In this document: positions 1 to 5,007 of the stretch, piece after piece
How positions within the stretch are numbered: the stretch's first letter is position 1
How the letters are laid out: each line of letters starts with the position of its first letter
Program-made: the position numbers and the translations under genes
From: an uncultured Pseudomonadota bacterium
Lineage (GTDB): Bacteria > Pseudomonadota > Alphaproteobacteria > Rs-D84
Assembly (NCBI GenBank): GCA_902776515.1
Contig: CACYQE010000067.1
Span: 1-5,007, forward strand
DNA: 5,007 nucleotides
Direction of reading: 5' to 3'
Notes under the pieces: model-generated
What the model was told of the DNA's origin: nothing
Database searches by the model: none
The model's input: the letters and a program-made list of their open reading frames with translations, nothing else

Positions 1-1
1 C

Positions 2-406
2 AAGGCGGTTGTAACGGATGCCAATGGTGATGTTACAACTGGAACGATTGCGACAGATATGATAGCGGCTAATGCCGTAACCAGTGCGAAAATATCTGAT
101 GGAACGATAGTAAATGCGGATATCAGCAGCAGTGCCGCGATTGCTCAGAGTAAGATAAGTGGTTTGACTGATGCGTTGAGTGGCAAAGTTGCTGTTGCCC
201 AAGGTAATACAAATGCAAACAAAGCAGTTATAACGAATGCTAGTGGTAATGTTACTACCGGAACGATTAATACAATTATGATAGCAGATAATGCGATAAA
301 CAGTGCGAAGATATCTGATGGAACGATAGTAAATGCGGATATCAGCAGCAGTGCCGCGATTGCTCAGAGCAAGATAAGTGGTTTGACTGCGGATTTGGCG
401 TCCAAA
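2..406 (+). repeat. Tandem coding repeat, 219-nt period (73 residues), two copies
   Basis: Copy one is 2-220 and copy two begins at 221, keeping similarity to about 406. A 59-nt stretch is identical between 92-150 and 311-369. The flanks have drifted more (for example NAVTSAK against NAINSAK). More copies may lie upstream of the window. Confidence 0.9.
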
Positions 407-511
407 ATGACTACGCCAACTGCGACAGCTACTGGTGATTTATTGAAAGCGACTGTTTCGAATGGTACAACGACTTGGTCAGCATTTACTCCATCATATG
501 CTTCACACTGA
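2..511 (+). CDS. Tail-fibre-like repeat protein, N-terminal visible segment (5' end outside window, frame lost at about 505)
   Basis: The open frame runs in from the left edge, so the true start and any signal peptide are not seen. The segment holds two copies of a 73-residue unit (period 219 nt). Each contains a module of the form SAKISDGTIVNADISSS followed by AAIAQSKISGL. Strings of this kind are common in phage tail fibres and other long trimeric fibres, so a surface or structural fibre role is inferred; no enzyme motif is seen. After the repeats comes a Thr/Ala-rich linker, and the frame stops at TGA 509-511. At that point the next frame encodes TLNAALGKLE, which recurs 47 residues further on. 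The stop is therefore probably caused by one missing base near 505 and is not a natural C-terminus. This is best read as the first part of a single broken gene spanning 2-1421. Confidence is high that it is coding and low for function. Confidence 0.72.
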   Translation, partial: KAVVTDANGDVTTGTIATDMIAANAVTSAKISDGTIVNADISSSAAIAQSKISGLTDALSGKVAVAQGNTNANKAVITNASGNVTTGTINTIMIADNAINSAKISDGTIVNADISSSAAIAQSKISGLTADLASKMTTPTATATGDLLKATVSNGTTTWSAFTPSYASH

Positions 512-1191
512 ACGCAGCACTGGGTAAGTTGGAAACAGCTTTGGATGGTAAAGCGGCATCATCACACACACATACATCAAATCAGGTAACAGCATTAACA
601 AGTTATTCCAAGGGGACATCGGCTGCGGCATTGGCAACGACCGATACATTGAATGCGGCACTTGGCAAATTGGAAAACAAGGCAGATAATGCCGCCAGTG
701 CTGCTGCGACCGCGGTTCAACCTGGTGATTTAGCAGATGTTGCGACATCTGGCGATTTTGACGATTTGACGAATGTACCGAGTAAGTTGAGTTATTTTCT
801 CGATGATATTGGTGCGGGTGCAGCACATTATTATGGTTCTGGTGTTGGTGCAGCAACGACAGCGACAAAAAGTGTTCAAATAGATAGCATTAGTTTGAAT
901 TCTTCTACAAATCTACCTGCAGTTGGTACGGTAATAGTTGTAATACCGGCTACAACATCAAATGTGGTAAACCCCACATTAACTCTTAAAAGTGGTACTA
1001 ATAACGGTGTTGCTAAGGCGATAAAGTACAATAATTCAACTTCGATAACGGCAGTTAACAGTGGTAAGATATGGCAAGCAGGTGTTCCATCTACATTTGT
1101 TTATTTGCTGGGAATGGTGGAACGTATAGCCAAGGTACTGGTATATCTATTAGTGGAACAACAATATCTAACAGCGGTGTTCGCAGCGTAA
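475..1191 (+). pseudogene. Tail-fibre-like repeat protein, middle segment of the frame-broken gene
   Basis: This frame opens after a stop at 436-438. Its first possible start is TTG 475, which has no Shine-Dalgarno and gives an atypical MVSIYSIICF leader, so it is unlikely to be a separate gene. Fibre-like coding begins at about 505 with TLNAALGKLE. Then come SSHTHTSNQVTAL, a second TLNAALGKLE (646-675), and QPGDLADVATSGDFDDLTNV, a phrase type familiar from phage tail fibres. A beta-rich module follows (about 865-1100) ending GKIWQAGVPSTFVYL, like the small beta domains near fibre tips. After about 1105 this frame turns into unrelated residues (VERIAKVLVYLLVEQQY), while the frame one base back continues the fibre-like sequence, so a second single-base loss is inferred at about 1105-1115. 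It could be assembly error or real decay; the sequence alone does not decide. Confidence 0.6.
505..675 (+). repeat. Repeated TLNAALGKLE module (505-534 and 646-675)
   Basis: The decapeptide TLNAALGKLE is encoded twice in the same frame, 141 nt apart. The codons differ (for example CTG/TTG, GGT/GGC, AAG/AAA), so the copies are old or selected at protein level. The first copy starts right where the upstream frame ends, which locates the frame break. The pattern suggests a short amphipathic helix of the kind seen in trimeric fibre stalks (inference). Confidence 0.75.
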
Positions 1192-1421
1192 CAGCCAGTT
1201 CTAGTGGGTCAAATGGTTCTGTGGCTGTAAACACAAATGGCACAACAACATATCCAGTTGTCAAGGGTTGGGATACAAAGGTTGATGTTGGTCAGGGGGC
1301 TTCTAAGGCAAATATGGTATTGTATACTGATTCCAGTGGTAATGTAATCCCGGATTCTGTAAAGGTTCCTATCACGGATACAAATGCAACGGGTGGTTGG
1401 TCGTATATGTGGATTGACTAA
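1071..1421 (+). pseudogene. Tail-fibre-like repeat protein, C-terminal segment of the frame-broken gene
   Basis: This frame has stops at 1032, 1056 and 1065, then stays open to TAA 1419-1421. The ATG at 1071 has no convincing ribosome binding site, and its first residues (MASRCSIYICLF) are the out-of-frame reading of the middle segment. Genuine fibre-like sequence starts at about 1110 with AGNGGTYSQGTGISISGT, continues through Ser/Gly/Asn/Val-rich beta-like sequence (SVTASSSGSNGSVAVNTNG), and ends in NATGGWSYMWID. The aromatic C-terminus resembles the YAKIWVQ end of the next gene. The stop codon lies two bases before the terminator arm, which fits the natural 3' end of the transcription unit. 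Function is not known; a fibre or surface protein is inferred from composition only. Confidence 0.6.
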
Positions 1422-1422
1422 G

Positions 1423-1454
1423 AAAAAAACATCGGTTTATTCCGATGTTTTTTT
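1423..1454 (+). terminator. Rho-independent terminator after the fibre-like gene
   Basis: A 13-bp perfect inverted repeat: left arm 1423-1435 (seven A then CATCGG), loop TTTATT, right arm 1442-1454 (CCGATG then seven T), then ATTTTT. It lies two bases after the stop codon. The A/T ends make it nearly symmetrical, so it could also stop transcription on the - strand. The core is the same as in the hairpin at 2101-2130. Confidence 0.9.
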
Positions 1455-1464
1455 ATTTTTACTC

Positions 1465-1494
1465 TGGACAAACGAATCGTGTATTTTGTAAAAT
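1465..1494 (+). promoter_or_regulatory. Candidate sigma-70-type promoter for the small secreted repeat protein
   Basis: TGGACA (1465-1470) and TAAAAT (1489-1494) each match five of six consensus bases and are separated by 18 bases. They sit between the upstream terminator and the gene. Transcription would begin at about 1500-1503, leaving a short leader that contains the Shine-Dalgarno at 1516-1521 when the GTG start is used. This is a pattern match only. Confidence 0.5.
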
Positions 1495-1515
1495 CAAAAA
1501 AGAATAGTTTATGTT

Positions 1516-1521
1516 AAGGAG
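1516..1521 (+). promoter_or_regulatory. Ribosome binding site AAGGAG that decides the GTG start
   Basis: AAGGAG lies seven bases upstream of GTG 1529-1531, an ideal spacing. The in-frame ATG at 1511 is five bases upstream of this site and has no comparable site of its own. GTG is therefore the better start. Confidence 0.7.
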
Positions 1522-1528
1522 AAGGGAA

Positions 1529-2101
1529 GTGTTTTTTGCCCGGTTTTTCGGCATTTGCACTGTTTTCGCGTTTTGTTTTGGGACATCTGTTGTGATGGCC
1601 GCTGATACCACCGTTACCAGCAAGCAATATGTTGATAACCAATTGGCAAACAAACAGCCTGCATCAAACGCTGCTTATCAAATGGGGGCTGCGAACGGAA
1701 CATGGCAAACCATGAGTGCCGCACAACAAAATGCATTAAATTCCGGCGTAACCACCTCTACTGTTTCCCAGGTTGCAACAAACACAACGGATATCGCTGG
1801 TAAACAACCTGCGTCAAATGCTGCTTATCAAATGGGGGCTGCGAACGGAACATGGCAAACCATGAGTGCCGCACAACAAAATGCATTAAATTCCGGGGTA
1901 ACAACGTCCACTGTTTCCCAGGTTGCAACAAACACAGCAAATATTGCTGGTAAACAGCCGGCATCAACCGCGGCCGCAATTGGTGGTGCAAATGGAACGT
2001 GGACCAACCTTAGCGAATTACAACAAAACGCTCTGAACGCAATGATTCCGGCCGGGTCACCAACAGCACCAACAGGTTATGCAAAAATTTGGGTTCAATA
2101 A
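1529..2101 (+). CDS. Small predicted secreted protein with 50-residue repeats
   Basis: Family not recognised by name. Starting at GTG 1529 it is 190 residues. ATG 1511 would add six residues (MLRRRE) but has a poor ribosome binding site, although the extra arginines would strengthen the signal-peptide n-region. The N-terminus has a Phe/Cys/Val-rich hydrophobic core ending SVVMA-ADTT, a likely signal peptidase I site, so export is inferred. The mature part opens with DTTVTSKQYVDNQL. It then has two 50-residue repeats (1652-1801 and 1802-1951) with NGTWQTMSAAQQNALNSG and STVSQVATNT, a shortened diverged third copy, and the tail PTGYAKIWVQ. Composition is Ala/Asn/Thr/Gln-rich with no cysteine after the signal peptide. 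The VATNT-type segments recall fibre or adhesin stalks, so a surface role is plausible but unproven. The gene has its own promoter candidate and terminator. Confidence 0.82.
   Translation: MFFARFFGICTVFAFCFGTSVVMAADTTVTSKQYVDNQLANKQPASNAAYQMGAANGTWQTMSAAQQNALNSGVTTSTVSQVATNTTDIAGKQPASNAAYQMGAANGTWQTMSAAQQNALNSGVTTSTVSQVATNTANIAGKQPASTAAAIGGANGTWTNLSELQQNALNAMIPAGSPTAPTGYAKIWVQ
1652..2038 (+). repeat. Tandem 150-nt coding repeats (two full, one degenerate)
   Basis: Units start at Lys codons 1652, 1802 and 1952, exactly 150 nt (50 residues) apart. Copies one and two differ at about 11 of 150 positions and share an uninterrupted identical stretch of 77 nt (1670-1746 and 1820-1896). Copy three keeps KQPAS, NGTW and LQQNALNA but has shortened and drifted. 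Strong identity in the first two suggests recent duplication or gene conversion. Confidence 0.93.
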
Positions 2102-2130
2102 AAAAACATCGGTTTTTCCCGATGTTTTTT
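2101..2130. terminator. Bidirectional Rho-independent terminator between convergent genes
   Basis: A 12-bp perfect inverted repeat: AAAAAACATCGG (2101-2112), loop TTTTTC, CCGATGTTTTTT (2119-2130). Reading either way gives a GC core followed by six T. The stop codon of the + gene (2099-2101) and that of the - thioesterase gene (2131-2129) overlap the outer arms, so one hairpin serves both transcripts. Confidence 0.92.
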
Positions 2131-2866
2131 ATCTTGCTTTCCAATAACAAATCACAATCGCATTTTCCGGTGTTTCGTTTGTTCGAATGCGATGAAATGT
2201 AACGTTGTCATCGATCTTTACATCAATAAAAACCTCTGGCGTGGTAGGGTTGATTTCGTGTTTGTAATTTAGCTCTATACGTTGCAATTCGTGGCTGTCG
2301 CGGTATTCGTATCCAACACTTTCGGTTGCCCATACGGCGTATACCGCATTGTTTATATGTTGGTTTTCATCAATATCATCAAAACGACATTTAAAAACGT
2401 GTGTTTTTTCCGCTTCAAAATTAGGAAATTTTTCAAATGTTCTGTCGTATGCACGGACACCATCGTTTTCCCAAGTGTTTTTTATCAAATCACCTCTACG
2501 GCAGGGACGGCGGCGTGCCAAATCAATTAACACCCATTGAGATGTCGCACGAACCTTTAATTTACCATCCGCATCACGAATTTCAAAATCACGGGTTGCA
2601 CGCAGATTATCTTGGACCGCGGGCCATGATGAATAGGTTAACATTTCACCATTATGCGGCATTTCAACAATATCAACCAGATAGTGTGTTACAACCCATG
2701 CAATGTTCGTTTCGTGTATAAACGTGCGACCACAGCCCAGCATTTCTGCATGTGTGTCACCCATACCCTGGAGTTCATTCATCAAAATCCCGGGTCGCAT
2801 ATTACCATAACGATCACACTGGTATGTTTGTAACTCGCGATTTATAATCAGTTTTTGGTTTGACAT
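2129..2866 (-). CDS. Acyl-ACP thioesterase, FatA/FatB-like (double hot-dog fold)
   Basis: Predicted to hydrolyse acyl-ACP thioesters in the cytoplasm, releasing free fatty acids from fatty-acid synthesis. The product is 245 residues, normal for bacterial members. The N-terminal hot-dog half (about 1-130) has ELQTYQCDRYGNMRPG at the start and WVVTHYLVDI and ATSQWVLIDLARRRPCR later. The C-terminal half carries DIDENQHINNAVY (164-176). Its D166, N168 and H170 match the catalytic Asp-x-Asn-x-His of plant enzymes, and E204 in NYKHEI lines up with their catalytic Glu. The Cys that follows in plants is Ile here. ATG 2866 is chosen because AAGAGG lies nine bases upstream and the protein then begins with the family's usual N-terminus; an in-frame start at 2932 would add 22 residues of valS antiphase sequence. 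It follows valS by one base. Chain-length preference cannot be read from the sequence. Confidence 0.9.
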   Translation of the reverse strand: MSNQKLIINRELQTYQCDRYGNMRPGILMNELQGMGDTHAEMLGCGRTFIHETNIAWVVTHYLVDIVEMPHNGEMLTYSSWPAVQDNLRATRDFEIRDADGKLKVRATSQWVLIDLARRRPCRRGDLIKNTWENDGVRAYDRTFEKFPNFEAEKTHVFKCRFDDIDENQHINNAVYAVWATESVGYEYRDSHELQRIELNYKHEINPTTPEVFIDVKIDDNVTFHRIRTNETPENAIVICYWKAR

Positions 2867-2867
2867 A

Positions 2868-5006
2868 TTATTTCGCCTCTTGTGGTGCAACAACAAAGTC
2901 AATTGTGTCCCCAACAACGATGTTGTTTGCACGGGTTGCGGATTTTATTAAATCATACAGGCTTGTCGGAACATCGTGTGTAACCGTTAATGTTTCCAAC
3001 TTTGCACCGTTCCCAACCTTGCGTTCGGTACGCAAACCACGAACAGCCTTTATCGTATCAATTGCATATTGCATATCGGCAACGTCTGTTTCGTATTCGG
3101 AATTAACCGTTGGGTATTCGGTCAGATGCAATGTTTTGCCACCCTCGTATGGTTGATATATCTTTTGCCACAATTCTTCGGTCTGGAACGGAATAATTGG
3201 TGCGTACATACCGATAATGGCACGTAACACTGTCCATAATGTCCATTGGGCACATAATTGCGATTCAGGACCATATTTTTCCGGTGACCAAAAACGGTCC
3301 TTGATAAATTCAATGTATTGGTCACAGAAAACTTCATAAAAGAATGTATCCATGGCCGCACGTGCATTGACCGTATCATATTTATCCAGGTGCTTGCGAA
3401 CCTCGGCAACGGTTTTATTCAATTCATTTAAAACCCATCTGTCTTCGATTGGACGCGTTGTAACCGCCGGTATGTCAGCAGTCGGTTCAAAGTTTTCCAA
3501 ATACCCAAGTGCGAATTTTGATGCGTTCCACATTTTGGTCAGTAAACGTGAACCACGTTTAACTTCGTCTTCGATATACGGTAAATTTGTTCCGATTGGT
3601 GCGTTTGAAATCCAATAACGTAACGCATCAACACCAAATTTTTCGACCGCATCCAATGGGTCTGTTCCGTTACCCTTGCTTTTGGACATTTTTTTACCGT
3701 GTGCATCAACAACCATGCCGTGCATATAAACTGTCCTGAACGGAACATCGCCGGTTGCATACAGTGACATCATTATCATACGTGCAACCCAGAAAAAGAT
3801 TAAATCCGCACCTGTGCACAAATAATCTGTGGGAAAATAACGTGCTAATTCAGGTGTGGTATCCGGCCACCCCAATGTTGAAAACGGCCATAAACCGGAC
3901 GAAAACCACGTGTCCAGTGTGTCAGGGTCACGCGTTAATGTTTTACCACCGGATTGTTTAATTGCATCCTCTTCGGTTTCGGCAACATAGACATTACCTT
4001 CTGCATCGTACCAGGCAGGTATGCGATGTCCCCACCACAGCTGACGTGAAATTGTCCAAGGACGAATATTTTTCATCCAAGACATAAACAAGTTATATCT
4101 GTGTTCAGGAATAAATTTAATTTTACCTTCTTCAACAGCCTTGATTGCCGGCACCGCCAGCTTTTCTGCATCAACAAACCATTGGGTTGTTAACATAGGT
4201 TCAACCGGAACCTTGCCACGTTCTGAATATGGGGTTGGAATAACGCGATCTTCAACCCGGGTCATTAACCCCGCGGCTTCTATATCTTCGACAATTGCTT
4301 TGCGTGCAACATAACGGTCCATTCCGCGATATTTTTCGGGGACCACAGATTCATTATTCAATTTGGCATCCGGAGTCAAAATGCACAGTGGTTCCAGGTT
4401 ATGACGCAGTCCAACCTCGTAATCGTCAAAATCGTGTGCTGGTGTAATTTTCACCGCACCCGTTCCTTTTTCAGGGTCCGCATGAACGTCACCAATAATT
4501 GGAATTTCAATATCGGTCAGTGGAATAATCGCTTTTTTACCAATCAGGTGCTTTAATTTTTCATTTTCTGGATGAATTGCAATTGCCTTGTCACCAAACA
4601 AAGTTTCTGGACGCGTGGTTGCAATTTCAACAAAACCACCGCCAACCAATGGATAATTGAAATAGTAAAATTTACCGTGTTCTTCTTGGGTTTCAATTTC
4701 CAAATCAGAAACAGATGTTTGTTGTTTCGGACACCAATTAACCAAACGTTTCGCACGATAAATTAAACCTTCGTTATACATTTTAACAAACAATTGTGTG
4801 ACCGCACGAGACAAGCCTTCGTCCATAGTGAATCTTTCACGTTTCCATGTTGGGGTTACACCCAAAATGTGTAATTGGTTTAAAATTTGACCACCCTTGT
4901 CAGCCTTCCATTTCCAGGCGTAATCAAGTTTTTCTTGTGTTGATAAAGCATGTGGATTGATTCCATTTTTTGATAAATCACGCTCAACCAATAATTGTGT
5001 TGCGAT
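2868..5006 (-). CDS. valS: Valine-tRNA ligase (ValRS), N-terminus cut off by the window edge
   Basis: Class I aminoacyl-tRNA synthetase that charges tRNA-Val with valine in the cytoplasm and edits mischarged threonine. 712 residues are visible, beginning IATQLLVERD, which follows the HIGH region in this family, so about 80 residues including HIGH lie outside. Seen in order (counted from 5006): KRERFTMDEGL, NWCPKQQTSVSDLE, the CP1 editing domain with ATTRPET and GTGAVKITPAHDFDDYEVG, the ISRQLWWGHRIPAWY return to the Rossmann fold, LDTWFSSGLWPFSTLGWP, FFWVARMIMM, KMSKS at about 439-443 (3692-3678), then the helical anticodon-binding domain (about 515-655). It is the bacterial type, unlike the archaeal-like ValRS of Rickettsia. 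It ends VVAPQEAK shortly after the anticodon domain, without the usual coiled-coil arm, giving an estimated full length near 795 against 880-950. Promoter and true start are not in view. Confidence 0.97.
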   Translation of the reverse strand: MATQLLVERDLSKNGINPHALSTQEKLDYAWKWKADKGGQILNQLHILGVTPTWKRERFTMDEGLSRAVTQLFVKMYNEGLIYRAKRLVNWCPKQQTSVSDLEIETQEEHGKFYYFNYPLVGGGFVEIATTRPETLFGDKAIAIHPENEKLKHLIGKKAIIPLTDIEIPIIGDVHADPEKGTGAVKITPAHDFDDYEVGLRHNLEPLCILTPDAKLNNESVVPEKYRGMDRYVARKAIVEDIEAAGLMTRVEDRVIPTPYSERGKVPVEPMLTTQWFVDAEKLAVPAIKAVEEGKIKFIPEHRYNLFMSWMKNIRPWTISRQLWWGHRIPAWYDAEGNVYVAETEEDAIKQSGGKTLTRDPDTLDTWFSSGLWPFSTLGWPDTTPELARYFPTDYLCTGADLIFFWVARMIMMSLYATGDVPFRTVYMHGMVVDAHGKKMSKSKGNGTDPLDAVEKFGVDALRYWISNAPIGTNLPYIEDEVKRGSRLLTKMWNASKFALGYLENFEPTADIPAVTTRPIEDRWVLNELNKTVAEVRKHLDKYDTVNARAAMDTFFYEVFCDQYIEFIKDRFWSPEKYGPESQLCAQWTLWTVLRAIIGMYAPIIPFQTEELWQKIYQPYEGGKTLHLTEYPTVNSEYETDVADMQYAIDTIKAVRGLRTERKVGNGAKLETLTVTHDVPTSLYDLIKSATRANNIVVGDTIDFVVAPQEAK
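2876..2881 (-). promoter_or_regulatory. Ribosome binding site of the thioesterase gene inside the valS end
   Basis: On the - strand AAGAGG lies nine bases before ATG 2866, within the last codons of valS (Gln-Glu-Ala). Ribosomes finishing valS at TAA 2870-2868 are one base from the next start, so translational coupling is likely. Confidence 0.75.
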
Positions 5007-5007
5007 G

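Noticed and set aside
503..868. Antisense open frame inside the fibre-like gene
   Set aside because: His/Gln/Pro-rich composition is the reverse reading of an Ala/Thr/Gly-rich coding region; no family features or start context.
1095..1120. Programmed -1 frameshift at the TTTATTT-like stretch
   Set aside because: The codon phase does not fit a slippery X-XXY-YYZ heptamer in the incoming frame, and no clear stimulatory hairpin is seen. The first break (about 505) has no slippery site either.
1459..1653. Antisense open frame over the promoter and signal-peptide region
   Set aside because: Overlaps a well-supported gene start, has no ribosome binding site, and gives nondescript sequence.
1758..1991. 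Antisense open frame with internal repeats
   Set aside because: Its repeats only mirror the 150-nt repeats of the + strand gene.
1652..2038. CRISPR array
   Set aside because: Repeats are contiguous 150-nt coding units in frame, with no spacers.
2282..2721. + strand open frames opposite the thioesterase gene
   Set aside because: They overlap each other in different frames and have Phe/Cys/His-rich shadow composition, while the - strand carries clear catalytic motifs.
2867..2932. Upstream start for the thioesterase at 2932
   Set aside because: The extra 22 residues are valS coding sequence in another frame; ATG 2866 has a good ribosome binding site.
3122..4766. Several short open frames on both strands inside valS
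   Set aside because: All are shadows of one continuous, fully motif-supported valS frame.

Overview
The window holds two + strand genes for secreted or fibre-like repeat proteins (left 2.1 kb), converging on a - strand pair made of an acyl-ACP thioesterase gene and valS (right 2.9 kb). The DNA is bacterial: operon packing, Shine-Dalgarno sites, Rho-independent hairpins and a bacterial-type ValRS. By eye the base composition is moderately AT-rich. The signal-peptide protein with mature start ADTTVTSKQYVDNQL resembles proteins I recall from uncultured, host-associated alphaproteobacteria (the RF32 / 'Candidatus Enterousia' group). That placement rests on memory, not on a search, and is tentative.

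Region 1 (2-1421, +): a long low-complexity protein rich in Ala, Ser, Thr, Asn and Gly, made of phage-tail-fibre-like modules, with its 5' end outside the window. The coding signal passes through three frames (2-511, then about 505-1115, then about 1110-1421). It reads as one gene broken by two apparent single-base losses. It ends in a strong hairpin terminator (1423-1454).

Region 2 (1455-2101, +): a promoter-like pair, a good Shine-Dalgarno and a GTG start precede a small predicted secreted protein. It is built of two nearly identical 50-residue repeats plus a degenerate third, and ends in an aromatic tail like that of the first gene. A second hairpin (2101-2130) with the same core lies between the convergent genes and can serve both strands.

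Region 3 (2129-5007, -): valS, truncated by the window edge, then a FatA-like acyl-ACP thioesterase starting one base after the valS stop, with its ribosome binding site inside the valS end. The two are almost certainly co-transcribed and probably translationally coupled. The ValRS is short and lacks the usual C-terminal coiled-coil arm.

No RNA genes, insertion sequences, CRISPR arrays or integrases are visible. The most unusual material is the frame-broken repetitive fibre gene next to a second repeat protein, both closed by the same terminator hairpin. I see no convincing new multi-gene system.
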